A DNA stretch of 64,000 nucleotides from Magnolia sinica (lineage: Eukaryota; Streptophyta; Magnoliopsida; Magnoliales; Magnoliaceae): NCBI RefSeq assembly GCF_029962835.1, contig NC_080578.1:28971001-29035000 (forward strand), read 5' to 3'. Shown here piece after piece: positions 24,073 through 34,965 of this stretch. The position numbers and the translations under genes were made by a program. The notes below the pieces were generated by a model. It was not told the DNA's origin, made no database searches, and worked only from the letters and a program-made list of their open reading frames with translations. The stretch's first letter is position 1, and each line of letters starts with the position of its first letter.

Positions 24073-25859
24073 GTGTTGGATCCAAAGAAGGGAGAAAGCT
24101 AGATATGCCAGCATCTGGATTTCAAAATCACAGCCACCGGAGTTCGATTCGTCACCGCTAACTCAAATCAAAAGCAGGATTTAGCGGTTGCACACCTCTA
24201 ATGGTAGCCACCACTCATCTGTTAAGCCTTCTTCTTCCTCCCATCTATGATTTGAAAACCCCTCTTTATTTCGGTTGGGAGCTCTAAGAGCTTGTTGCTG
24301 CCATTAATGGCTGCCGCAAGCTCAACGGTGATGACAGTGGCAGCTGACACTAATGGTTGCCGTATTCGGTGGGTCTTCAATCGGTTGTCCGTGAAGCAGA
24401 CGATGATGGAGGTGATCAGACATGTATTTCAGTTACTGTCAGTAATGGGTTTAAAATCCTAGTGATTTGGTTTATTATATCCAGCAGCCTAGCATTGCTG
24501 GAAGTTTTGGGAGTTTGTGTTGTGAAGACTACTAAGATTTTTAGGTGGTTTTTGTTTTACCTTTTGTGACTTGCAATCTATACTGAACATGATTTTAGAT
24601 CCTAATAGTTGGATTTCATAGAGCCATTATGTAATACCTCCTGTATTTTGCGCATGCTAACTATTTGATAAAATGGCTTAACCAGAAATGTTTTGTGTGG
24701 ATTGTAGTATCTTATATCTGGATGTGATCTTGAGTTGGTAAATTTGATACACTCATCTGCAGCCATATTAGGCAAGTGTACTTCCATTGGCAACTTTGAA
24801 GCTACAGATGTTTTATATTGAGGCATACTTGACTTTGATTTAATAAAATGATGAAAGTTGCATAAGACTTTGAAAGGTTTGGGCATTGTGTTCAAGTATA
24901 GTTTTCTTGCATTGATGGTTCTTTGAAAATAAAATGTATTGATATGTTTAGCAGTACAATACTTGATTTATTCTTCAATTTGGTATTGTGCCTTATGTTT
25001 AAATTGGCATAAAACTCCCATAAATATCAAGTCAAACCTTTGTTTTGGCATTACAATGTTGTAAACAATTTGGGATTTGTATTTAACATTCTAGGTTACA
25101 TAAAGATGGTACCTAATGGTTTCCTATAATGCAACGGATGCAGTTTAAATCTCTATAGGCTCCAAGGATCATTTGCCTATTAGGAATTACTTCTATAACT
25201 AATGGTTTCTGTCAGTTTTTATTCAAGGATCATTTGCCTATTAGGAATGATCTGCTGGGTAAGAAAGAGCATTGTTAGTTCCTGCTGATTCAACTGCATG
25301 ATCTGCATTGTCGTAGTGATATATAGCACATTGTGTAGTGAAATCTATTGATGTTTCTGTACTTTACTATGAATTAAAATATTAATTATCACGTAGATTT
25401 TGTTTTCTCTTTATATGCTAGACTTTCTTTTTTCAAAACTTTGTTAACAACAACAACAACAACAACAATATGGAGTTGGCTAAATGTGTGGCAACCCAAT
25501 CTCTTTCATCAATTCACCCAATGAGAAATCAGAGCATGGGCAGATTCCTAGTTTGGCCCTGAATAATTCTCTCAATGCTGCAAAAATTAAAATGGAAATT
25601 TTGAATTGAAGCATCGGACATGCAAGGAATAATCATGGTAGCAACTTTTTGTTCCTTTTTTTTTTGCTTTAATAAAATCAGTCCCCTTTCTTAAATTTCT
25701 TTTATAAGAAAAGAAAGAAAGAAAGAAAGAACAATTGATGTTGGTTGAGACCCGTTTGAAAGAAGAGGTACTGTCTGTTACTGAAAGTATCACATACTGT
25801 ATGGATTTACTCTAGTGAAATTTGAGTAATCCCTTCATTTTTAACTCAAATAGTTGTAG
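23291..25859. other. Repeat-rich stretch, no recognised gene
   Basis: The array gives way to unrelated sequence. It includes a MITE-like piece with CATCACGGTGGGCCCCAC (23793), three CT-rich minisatellite units (23893-24090), a short CAA microsatellite near 25449, and AT-rich intron-like DNA. An ATG-started stretch near 24307 (MAAASSTVMTVAAD) is open for about 50 codons but matches nothing I know. Confidence 0.5.
23893..24090. repeat. CT microsatellites within a three-unit minisatellite
   Basis: CT tracts at 23893-23930, 23967-23988 and 24024-24068 are each followed by GTATGTGCTAGATCCAAAGA and GGGAGA text. The unit (CT tract plus about 37 bp) is repeated three times with variable CT length. 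Confidence 0.9.
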
Positions 25860-25980
25860 GTGGAAAGTGTGAGGGCAGTGGCTGCTGGAAAAGAAGCAGG
25901 ACTAACTTCTCAGTTGGACGAGCATGCAAGGCAACTCTAAGAAAGAGAAGCTTTAGGCGAGAATGCATCTTTCACATTAG
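25860..25980 (+). pseudogene. Exon-like fragment, unrecognised
   Basis: Directly after a TTGTAG acceptor-like site, the frame reads VESVRAVAAGKEAGLTSQLD and on to HARQL, then TAA at 25938-25940, then further open codons (EREALGENASFT). The helix-like composition and the acceptor suggest a true exon with a nonsense change. I cannot name the source gene. It lies upstream of the other captured exons on the same strand. Confidence 0.35.
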
Positions 25981-26051
25981 ATTTTCATTTCATTCTTCTT
26001 CTTTTTTTCTTCTTCTTTTTTTCTTTTCTTCTTCTTCTTCTTCTTCTTCTT

Positions 26052-26085
<34 letters not shown>
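25981..26085. repeat. Pyrimidine-rich TTC/T tract
   Basis: A run of TTC triplets followed by more than 30 T. It gives a false Lys-rich ORF on the opposite strand. A second such tract lies at 26905-26960. Confidence 0.9.
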
Positions 26086-26989
26086 CGTGACGGGGAAGGT
26101 TTTTTGGGGTAAAAACGTCCTTTACATGATGGAGCAGACCTTAATATGTTTGTATATTCTGCTGTAAACATCACAGAAAAATGTCTGTGGATGTTGAGTG
26201 TGCTGCCTTTGTGGAGCTTCTCTGTCAAGGTGCATGTCTCATATTCCATTGCCTTGATGAGCAGTTTTCCTGACATTACCTCCCGGGACCGGCCATGAGA
26301 TATGCGTCTCTTAACCACTTGTACATTTGTACCATTTGTCGTGCTCCATCTACAAAAGGTATGCCACATCTGTGCTTTGGTTTGTTGGTTAGTTCAGGAA
26401 TTTGCATATTTTATGTCTTGATATTGGATTGAGAAAAGAAATTAAACTTCTTTGTATTCAAACATTTCTTGACTGCAAATCCTTCTTGTATGCCTTCTTG
26501 AGTCCACTGATTAGAGAGTGAGATAGCTACTGAAGCTGCCTTATTATTTATTCATTTAATCTATCATTTTGTCTCGTTCCTAGTTTTCCATATTTTGTCT
26601 GTTATGCTGAGGCAGTTGATTGCTGTTCCATGGACACTCTTTAGCTTTCATATGTGGATTGTGAAATATATATGCAGTGTTTTGGATCCTTGGATTACCA
26701 AACTTTTTCTGATTTGTAGGGTTTTCCTTCTAGTTATTCATTTGGGGTTTAGAATATCTGGTTGGCTTTTTTGGACTGCGGTCGGTCTTCAGCATCTTAG
26801 TCCCATTTTCAGCTTTTGAATTTATATTGCATGGTAAAAGCTTAGCACAGTTTCAATTTTTATGGACAGCATTTTTCTAATTATTTTCACTTTGTTATCT
26901 CTCTGTTTCTTTTTTTCTTTTTTCTTTTTTTTTCTTTTTTTTTTTCTTTTTCTTTCTTTTGTAAATCTTTCGCATTTAAAGTGTAAATC

Positions 26990-27260
26990 TGAAAACAAAA
27001 TCGTGCCCAAGCTTCATCACAAGTGTGGATAGACTACATACATCACGGTGGGCCCCACAAAACCCCTGATAGGACTGCCCATCGGGCCTTCCACAAGTAC
27101 ACGTGAAATGATATGGAGACTAGCAGAAGAGGGAATGAATGTAGCATGACTAAACATGTCCCATGGAGACCATGCTTCCCTTCAGAAGACTATTGATCTG
27201 GTTAAAGAATACAGTGCTCAGTCCAAGGACAATATTGTTGCCATAATGCTTGATACTAAG
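26990..27260 (+). pseudogene. Plastid-type pyruvate kinase exon fragment
   Basis: Codons read KIVP..., then after a 67-bp insertion IGPSTSTREMIWRLAEEGMN, VA, stop, LNMSHGDHASLQKTIDLVKE, ending IVAIMLDTK at 27260 with a GT donor. This is the N-terminal part of the pyruvate kinase barrel (phosphoenolpyruvate plus ADP to pyruvate plus ATP); the NMSHGDH and MLDTKGPE regions are hallmarks. The TGA at 27147-27149 stands where the family has Arg, so CGA-to-TGA is the simplest change. No other pyruvate kinase exon is found in the window. It is a fragment, not a gene. Confidence 0.85.
27009..27075. mobile_element. 67-bp insertion in the pyruvate kinase exon
   Basis: It is flanked by direct repeats TGCCC at 27004-27008 and 27076-27080. 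Removing the insert plus one repeat restores the exon frame. Its core, ACATACATCACGGTGGGCCC, matches sequence at about 23780-23805. It may be a tiny MITE derivative or a piece of one. Confidence 0.6.
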
Positions 27261-28312
27261 GTTTGCTTTCTACACATTAATATTTTATATTTATTTGATG
27301 ATTCCTCTCCAAAATCTTCTTTGAGTGCAAAACACATCATTATCATGATGTATTCCCCAGTGCATCTAATTCTTACGTAATATTGACTCTGCTTGAGGTT
27401 TTGTTTTGTTATTATTTTTTTTTAATAACACCTCTTCCATCTTTTTCTTTATAGAAGTCTTGTTGTTGAAAAAAATTATGATTATGAAATTTGGAATGTG
27501 CGATTATCTTTCTTTTTTTTTCTTTTTTTCTACTTCATTGTGCCCTTACCAAATTATTCTTAGTCACTTAAGACCTTGGAATTTCTGGGGAGAAACATGT
27601 ACTTTTATGCTGATATGGCAAATGATGATTTGTTGCAATTGGATTGATGGTGCACATTGAAGTAATCTAGTCATCAATAATCACAACACACTCTTAAGAG
27701 TTCTTTGGAGATAGAAGATATCCCTTATGCATTTCATGGAGCCAATTTCATCAGTCAGAATCTTCCACTAGTCTACTTCTAGGGCCCTGTCATTTTTACA
27801 TTCCCGAGTACTCTACAATAGTTATTTGAGATCCTCATCTCTGTTCGTGTGTGAAACTGTGCCTTTTCTTCTTGCTGTAACTCTGTGGTTATGCTGTTTG
27901 ATGCACACTAATGCAGTGCCACAGTGACAAGGATGCTAAGTTTGTATTTATTTATTTATAATTTTTTTGCTAATGGTTGTGGGGTAGTATGAAACCTTTC
28001 TCAAGAGTGGAATAGGGAAGATTTTTGGTGTATTAGATTTAACAGAATAAATTATTACCTTGAATCAGTTATCTTTTGGGTCTCTTCATCTTTTATCTTT
28101 GTCATAGATTTTTCTTGGATCTTAAAACATTTTGCTTTTATATTTCATTGAAATGACTTTGAAAGCTTAATGCACTTTTATATCTGATGTGATCTTGTCG
28201 TAATCTTTTTTCACTTCCATTTAGAGTTTAATGATAGATCATAATTTTCTTATGGTTCATAAGTTGTCTTACTGCTTGATGCATGTATTAATGTCAGAAT
28301 CCTTTTCTGCAG

Positions 28313-28392
28313 CTTGTTAAACTTCCACATAACCCAAATGTCGATGACATATTGATTAAGTATCTAGATTACAGGTCGAAGAAAGATGGCAT
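28313..28392 (+). pseudogene. MRG-domain (MORF4-related) exon fragment
   Basis: After a TTTTCTGCAG acceptor the exon encodes LVKLPHNPNVDDILIKYLDY followed by RSKKDGM, and ends at a GTGAGT donor. This is the conserved MRG-domain segment of plant MRG1/MRG2-type chromatin readers, which bind methylated H3K4/K36 and acetyltransferase complexes. The frame is intact through the exon. No chromodomain or other MRG exon is seen nearby, so it is a lone captured exon. Confidence 0.75.
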
Positions 28393-28539
28393 GTGAGTCT
28401 CAGATGGCATAGATCCTTTCAAAAGTTGCATCACATCAGATTTTAGTTCTATTAGGAAAATTGTTACTTCCATTTTTGCTTTCCAGCTTGGTCATTAGAA
28501 TTTTAAGTTTGTTCTTGATTTAATTTTATTCGAAAGGTA

Positions 28540-28715
28540 ACAAGAATCTATTAAAAAGGCAAAAGGACAGTGCAAGAAGAGGTGGTTGACTGTTTCCTTC
28601 TGAAGGTTGTCAACAATCAACACCCTCTTTCTCCCAACTATAACCAAGTGAAAGCCAGTACTGTTACGAGACACCCATAGGACAAAAAAAAAAAAAAAGG
28701 ATGTACGCATCTCTC
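28540..28715 (-). mobile_element. Possible LINE reverse-transcriptase tail (zf-RVT) fragment
   Basis: The minus-strand frame contains KETVNHLFLHCPFA, the signature of the zinc-binding region that follows plant LINE reverse transcriptases (E-T/S-V-x-H-L-x-x-x-C). It is too short for certainty and lies in intron-like DNA. Confidence 0.4.
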
Positions 28716-28719
28716 CCGC

Positions 28720-30541
28720 CTTCTCGATTTTATTGATCATTCCATTTGATAAATAAGTCTCCTAGCCATCCAGATTTTGATATTTAAGCAACACAATACA
28801 TGGTGATTTTCTTGGTTGTTCTAAAGATGTGATAAACAACATTAACATGCCAACTGTTCCCTTAGAATTGCATAAATGAGGCTTCAGCAACTAGAGAATC
28901 CAGTCATTTGAGATGCAAGTCAAAGAAGTTACTCAAGGATTGCATTTGAACTTCAGAAATCTTAAAACCTTTAGCCCCAAAGATTTTGAACTGCTGGGTG
29001 TATACTAATCCTTCGATTCTCTTAAGTTTCATTTGAATGATTTCCATGGTTACTAGTGCACTGACCATCTCGGATTATAGTGAATTCCTTGATGTGGACA
29101 TTCTGTGTCACCCCAATGAGTATCTTGGTTTAATGTCTTTTCAAACTTGTGAGAGTCTGTGGCAATTAATTTTAGTTCAAGTACTTTGGTTCAAGTACTT
29201 TTCAAATTAGGCTTTTGCCCTATGAATTGATGTTGATAGTTTGTCTGCTTCTTATTGATGATTCTCAAAACTGGTAGATATATCTTGTAAGTATCATTGA
29301 TGGTGTTCCCGATTATTTTCTTAGCTCTGTCCATGCCTGTGTAGATGTTAGCATTTAAGATTTTTTTTCCCTATCAACCAATCAAGGGATATGAAGTTCT
29401 GGTCCAGATATTTTTGACACAAATTACGTTTTCCCAAGTCAATCTATGTGATATCCTTTTTTAAAAAAATAAAAAAATTATGCTTTCCCAAAGCTGGAAA
29501 ACTGTCTATTTGCTGTCCACATATTGCTTATTTCCTAGAAGCCCATGCTTGTGAAGTAGACATTTCCCTTGAGTTACTCTTGTGCTTGTTCATGCTATTA
29601 GTGATGGATGTCTCAAGCTTTCTTTCATTAGTAAACTGCCTCTAGCAAAATATGATCATGCAGTTTACAAAGGAAAGTGAGCAGGAGTTAATTGTTGCAG
29701 TTTACAATGTTATTTTTCTCTGTAATTCAGAAAACTGACATGTTAGTATTATGCTGACCTTTCCAAAAAATTCTCTTAAGAATTCTGTGGGTGGTGCACT
29801 GACCATGGGGCCCACTTCAATGTATGGTTCTATATCTACACCATCCATCCGTTTTGCCAAATCATTTTATTCCTGTGTCCACAAATGTAGCAATACAAAT
29901 CTCAGGTGGATGAATGACTACTTTAAAAATAAATTTGTGGGCCAAAGTTGATATTTGTGTTTTCCCTTCATCCAGATGCATGTGTGAGACCTTGTCAACA
30001 GGTTGGATGGAAAATAAACATTACAGTGGGCCCTACAATATTTTTTTAATGGAAACAATAATCTACTAACACATGTTCCTCTATGGGAAGTTTCTATTAA
30101 AAGCTTGTTGTTTGATTACTGCACAAATCATATTTAACAGTTAGCATATGGAACAGTTTCTTTTCAAAGGTAGAATTATGTTGACTTCAAGAAATGGCAC
30201 GTTTGATATGCCGTTTTTTCATGCTGACTGCTGAAAGCAGACCAAGCATACACGCAAAGTTTCACTTCATTCTCTTCTTTTATGTTCTTAGTTCAGTTGC
30301 CTCACAAATCCCAGATTTCTGTATTGACAAACTTGTCTGGCAAAGAAGATTTGACTATTGACAGTCTAGTGCTGCATACATCTTGATGATGTAGCACATG
30401 GGTTCTTTTCTTTATCAACGTGACATGAATATTGATGTCGCCATTAGCATATAACTGTAGTCTCAGATTTGATATTAAAGTTAACTTCATAATCTCTCTT
30501 TCCACTATCATTCATCGCGCCTTGTTAATTGTTACTTGCAG
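28720..30541. other. Intron-like AT-rich stretch with one MITE-like repeat
   Basis: No coding exon is recognised. About 29790-30060 carries the GGGCCCAC...CATCCATCCG...GTGGGCCC text seen in other dispersed repeats of the window. The stretch ends at the acceptor of the SAICAR synthetase exon. Confidence 0.5.
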
Positions 30542-30631
30542 CGTGTGGCTTTGGAACATGGTCTGATACTAGTGGACGCAAAGTACGAATTTGGAAAGGG
30601 AGCCAATGGTACTCTTCTTTTGCTTGATGAG
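30542..30631 (+). pseudogene. SAICAR synthetase exon fragment
   Basis: Exactly 30 intact codons, RVALEHGLILVDAKYEFGKG then ANGTLLLLDE, lie between TTACTTGCAG and a GTAGGG donor, in phase 0. The LVDxKYEFG and LLIDE-type motifs are those of phosphoribosylaminoimidazole-succinocarboxamide synthase (purine synthesis, plastid in plants). Only this exon is present. The preservation of its frame suggests recent capture or chance survival. Confidence 0.8.
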
Positions 30632-30833
30632 GTAGGGTGTCATTCATTTCAATGCAGCACTTCTATGCCTTTCGAAATGACGAACTGGTAGGAGATGTAT
30701 GATTTATTTTCTGTTTGAATTAAATGTGAATTGCAGTTCCTTTCACATCTTCTTATCCTATGTTTATATGATCTTGTTGCATATATACTTCTGTTGTTTA
30801 GTGGTGAAACACTGCAATGAATTTCGTCTTCAG

Positions 30834-30936
30834 CTGAAGTCCGCGAGGAAAGCAGCAGAAATTGCTGCCACTGGAAGTCTTATAAGAGTAGTGTCAACAG
30901 CAGGACTTGCCTGGAAATATTCGAAGAGTCCACATG
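30834..30936 (+). pseudogene. Exon-like fragment, unrecognised
   Basis: It lies between a CTTCAG acceptor and a GTATTA donor and encodes LKSARKAAEIAATGSLIRVV followed by STAGLAWKYSKSPHG, fully open. I do not recognise the family. Its proximity and strand are the same as the SAICAR synthetase exon, but the phases do not prove that they were joined in one gene. Confidence 0.5.
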
Positions 30937-31066
30937 GTATTATACTATGAGTTGAATGTGATGAGATTCATGTGATCATTACTCTTTAGAAAGACACGCA
31001 CATCCACATGCATCAATACAGATATGCATGCATTAGAAGAGTGTTTTTTGGGTAGATGAGAAAGAC

Positions 31067-31230
31067 CTGCACGCCTACTTGTTGGTTTTGTATAAAAGCT
31101 TGGCATAAGATAGTTGATAGCTTGAGGGCATAGTCTCTAAATACCAGAGTACTGGAATCTCTCAAGTTCTTTGATGCGAACTCCAAGCTTGCAGTCTTTC
31201 TTTGCTTCCTCCACATCTCTCCATCTGCAT
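31067..31230 (-). pseudogene. Cytochrome P450 exon fragment (CYP704-like)
   Basis: From an ACCTAG acceptor the minus strand encodes ADGEMWRKQRKTASLEFASK, NLRDSSTLVFRDYALKLSTI and LCQAFIQNQQVGVQ, ending at a GT donor. This is the helix C region (W-R-K-Q-R-K, binding the haem propionate) of CYP86-clan P450s, closest in my memory to CYP704, which hydroxylate fatty acids at the endoplasmic reticulum. Its 54 codons are intact. No haem-Cys exon is found. Confidence 0.75.
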
Positions 31231-31721
31231 CTAGGTAACACTTCCATGTACGAATGATACACTTCAGCCTGCATCATCAAACACTCATCTCCCAAAACAA
31301 ATCTCAGAATATGGGTTGTTACTGCTCTTAAGAATAATTGATAGGATCCCCCCATTTGGCAAATTTTTGGTGCATCTCCCATCTACAGGGAGTCCATCAT
31401 ATCAACAGATTGGACACTAGAGAAAAATGGTGGCATGCTTTTAATAAAGTAACAAGTAGAGAAAAATGAATCTTACTTCTAGCATAAGATGTTTATCCTC
31501 GGCTTGCATTAAAATAATGTGTGTGAAGTCTGATTTTGGCTCAATTAGTAAATAGGTTAGATTCAGGATGACCTTGACATGGCCCAAACCTGGCCCATAA
31601 CCACCCCTAAATGATTATCTAGCCAATTTACTTTCATTCAACATAAATATAGTAATAAGCCTGCTGGAAAATAATTTTGAACACAATTCAAAAGCATTTA
31701 AGAAGTATGCAACAACAATAC

Positions 31722-31813
31722 CTGAAACTATTCTTACCACAGGAACTACAATATCTTCCTTCCGAGTACTCCTAAAAAATGTGCTGGATAGCATTCCAAT
31801 ACTCTGTGTAGGT
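31722..31813 (-). pseudogene. Exon-like fragment, unrecognised (pairs with 32895-32991)
   Basis: It is bounded on the minus strand by CTTTAG and a GTATTG donor and encodes PTQSIGMLSSTFFRSTRKED then IVVPVVRIVS. Its first base completes the split Gly codon left by the exon at 32895-32991, so the two fit as consecutive exons of one source gene that I cannot name. Confidence 0.45.
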
Positions 31814-32120
31814 CTAAAGACCAGGGTACAAGAAATATTCAGTTACTTTCAATGGTAAAACAAAGCAAAACATAACAAAGAAAATGTAATCAATAACAAG
31901 ACAGAGATTAAAAGTACAAGACCAGTAACCATCTGGTTTCGTTAAAAAATATAAGCACTTCTCTAATCAATGCTAAAGATCTACATTTTTCAGTAACTGA
32001 GTTACTATACATATAAAAAAATAGTCTAGAGATGGCCAATATGAAAAAAAAAAAAAAAAAAAAAACAAAAGATATTGAGAATTTTGAAATTGATTCCATG
32101 CATGCTCACATTTATGCTTC

Positions 32121-32232
32121 AGATAACCAAACTGCATCAAAATGTGATTAACCATTGCCTTGATAACCAAGTTGCATCAAAATGTGATTAACCATTGCCT
32201 TGATAACCAAGTTGCATCAAAATGTGATCAAC
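32121..32232. repeat. 40-bp minisatellite, about 2.8 copies
   Basis: The unit GATAACCAAGTTGCATCAAA followed by ATGTGATTAACCATTGCCTT is repeated with only a few changes. Confidence 0.95.
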
Positions 32233-32894
32233 CAAAAAAGGAAGCTAATAATTGGAAAAGCTTTATTTTTTTTTTAACTCAAAATATCAAGATTCAAGAA
32301 TCACATTTCATTGGTCATGGCTTTTAATGGTATTGAATATAGTTTTTTTTTTTTTTTCTTTCTTTTGTGGGCTTTCCTACATTTTCTTTTCTCATGAAAG
32401 GGACGGCCTTTTTTTCCTCGTTCAAGCAAAAGACAATGCTTAGCCCAAAGATCATTCATTCTTGAAATTTTCTCAAACCTCAGGGCCCTTCGATGACAAT
32501 TCACAAAATGCAATATAAATGTCTTATCTGAATAGGCAAGGATTCTACTCAGAGCCAACACTGATTTTGCCATTCCTTCATCCTATAGCCACTTATACAT
32601 TAAGTATACCTTATTTTGACCCTCTCAATTGTATATGACATACATAACGAAAATGCTATTAACGATTTCAATAGGTAACTGACACAGTTTACTAGAAAAT
32701 CAATCTTCTTCACAAAATGCAATAAAAAATTATAGCCTTCCGGAGGGTATGGGAGGAAAACGTTCAAGTCCCACATCATGTGGATGATTCGTGGAAACAT
32801 TGGGTTGCCCATGCTCCTTCCTACCTACAACCTAAACAGGAAAAAAGAAAAAAGAAAAAAAGGAAGTTAAACAGAATATAAAGCATGCACCTAC

Positions 32895-32991
32895 CCGACA
32901 GAACCCACTTGCAAAGGCTGAGAAATATCCCTGATTTCATAATTGGCCATAGTACCCTGTATTTCAACGAGTGACTCTCCCATCTCACAAT
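32895..32991 (-). pseudogene. Exon-like fragment, unrecognised
   Basis: It lies between an ATACTAG acceptor and a GTAGGT donor and encodes EMGESLVEIQGTMANYEIRD then ISQPLQVGSVG, with no stop. It ends two bases into a codon, compatible with the exon at 31722-31813. The source gene is unknown. Confidence 0.45.
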
Positions 32992-34428
32992 CTAGTATAA
33001 TTCATGACAATAGAATGAAGAGAAGTATATGAATTAAATGGACATGAAGTTTTAAGAAAGAAAAGGTCGAATTACAGGAACAAATGGAAAAGAAAGTTTT
33101 AAGAAAGAAAGGGTTGAACCCACTCCATAATGATTTTTTTTTTTTTTTTGATCTTAAGTTGCCAATGAAGCATAATGTACAAAGATGGCAAGTGTTGTTG
33201 GGTAAGATATTAGCAAGTGCCTAATTTAAATAGCAAATAGAATGAAAACAAGCAAATGTACCTATACAGGACATCGAAAGTTATGAGAGCGAGCATGACC
33301 TAGATGGGTGAAATCGTAGGGGTTGATGCCACAGACGTACATACCTACTTTTTATAAATGTGTGGTCCACTTGATGAGTTGCCGCACCTGTTTTTGTTAT
33401 GATCATGTATGCGTAGAAGCATCAGATGGATTAATCATCTGTAACAAGGGAGGTCCTTGTGGGCATACCACTACAACAGGAAATGGTTACAAAACAAGAA
33501 AGTTGATAAGGTAGAGTCATCCCTCTATTGCACATGGGTTATGGTCAAAAGTGAAATTGAGACCGTCCATCTAGTAGGACCCATCTTAAATCCTAATCCC
33601 TTCATTTATTTATTTTTTGGTTATGAAAACTTAGCCTAAATTTCTTCTGACTGTTGGTTTGGAATCTGCCAACCAGATGGCTAGGATCATCCAATTTATA
33701 TATTTTTAATCATGTTTCATCAACAACAGGGGCAATTAAATGAACAAACTGAATTGCAACATCACCCCTGTCATGTGTACTATGGAAAGGTCTCTATAAT
33801 CCTACACCGGTTCCACCACCAGTTTTGCCATAATTTCTTCTTTCTATTAGAATTATTATATGACTAAAAGCACAACTGATGGGGGTATTTGTCGAATCAG
33901 TACTGGGTCCGTACACATACATACCTGCTTCTTCTTCTTCTTCTTCTTCTTCTACTACGGCACCTTTAAGAAACAAGCCTAAAAAGGTAGAAAAAGATGG
34001 AAGTGAGGTTAGAAATCTCTTCAAAGGAATTTATAGGTGGTTTTGACACTTGAATTTTGAAGAATCTACATCTATAGTAATTGGATTCTTGAGAATTTCA
34101 GTCTCTCAAGTTGTGTTTAACACCTTTAAATTTAAATAATCTCTAAGAATATGAAAAGTAGCTTTTTAGAAAGAATTGTAAATGACTTAAAATTAGAAAT
34201 TAAACTTTGGCCAAATTCCAAATTGTCAAAAGTGAAAATTAGCTCTAGAATTAAATTTTAATTTCAAAGGACAATAATTTGAAAAAAAATAAATAGATTA
34301 GAACTCTTTAAATGTCATCAATGATAATCAAGCACTTAACTTATTTAATTATTTGTCTATTGGATTGGAGGACATTTATTGCCGAGGCATTGGACATTTC
34401 CCAAGAAAAGAATGGATACCTTACTCAC

Positions 34429-34488
34429 CTTCATCAAATCCATAATTCCAGCCATTGGATCCTTTTCTTTATCCATATTTGGCTTCAG
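34429..34488 (-). pseudogene. SGS-domain exon (CacyBP-like) fragment
   Basis: Exactly 20 intact codons, LKPNMDKEKDPMAGIMDLMK, lie between TTTTGCAG and GTGAGT, in phase 0. The MDxEKDPMAGIMDLMK string is characteristic of the SGS domain of plant calcyclin-binding-protein-like CS/SGS proteins, co-chaperone and ubiquitin-ligase adaptors. The other exons are absent. Confidence 0.7.
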
Positions 34489-34716
34489 CTGCAAAATAAT
34501 AAAACAAACCTTTTAACCATTTCCGAGACAAAACCACACAAGTTGGAATGTATAGAGATTGTTCAAAGATGATAATCTCCAAGGTACCCAAGTACCTATG
34601 TGGACATATACATTCAACTATAATTCACTAAACAATATCAATTTCGGTTTTCATCATCGAAAGACAGGCTGACTCCTTGGCCCATTCAACCCATCCTAAA
34701 ATTCTTAAGAAATTAC

Positions 34717-34809
34717 CTCCTGTTGAATGGCCCATTCAACCCATCCTAAAATGCTTCCTGACTGTGAGTTAACCCAGCGCATAACCGTCGTTCCAGATAC
34801 ACTTTCAAT
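34717..34809 (-). pseudogene. Exon fragment, possibly of a MUN-domain (DUF810/PATROL1-like) protein
   Basis: Thirty-one intact codons, IESVSGTTVMRWVNSQSGSI then LGWVEWAIQQE, sit in phase 0 between CTGTAG and a GTAATT donor. The W-V-x-x-x-I-Q-Q-E ending recalls the segment before the MUN core of plant DUF810 proteins that act in membrane trafficking. The family assignment is tentative. That it is an exon is likely. Confidence 0.4.
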
Positions 34810-34906
34810 CTACAGTAGAAAATCCTGAGAGATGTGAGATGTATAGAAGAAAAACCAACAATTAAAGCAAATTCAAACAGCCAAGAAGTATATCTGACTC
34901 AGTTTG

Positions 34907-34908
<2 letters not shown>

Positions 34909-34960
<52 letters not shown>
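34909..34960. repeat. (TA)n microsatellite
   Basis: About 52 bp of pure TA repeats. Confidence 0.95.

Positions 34961-34965
<5 letters not shown>

Noticed and set aside
23663..24184. Several ORFs with Ser-Leu or Arg-Glu repeats
   Set aside because: They come from CT microsatellites. No start context or domain supports a gene.
31137..31382. An 81-codon minus-strand ORF overlapping the P450 exon
   Set aside because: The P450 reading is in another frame with exact splice borders, so this ORF is a shadow.
32301..32573. A 90-codon minus-strand ORF with a Lys-rich end
   Set aside because: Its tail is a poly-T tract read backwards, and the first half has no recognisable domain or clear donor site.
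33469..33490. CACTACAACAGG as the left partner of the CACTA end at 37272
   Set aside because: It lacks subterminal CCGATGG-type repeats, and the flanking triplets (TAC and AAT) do not form a target duplication.
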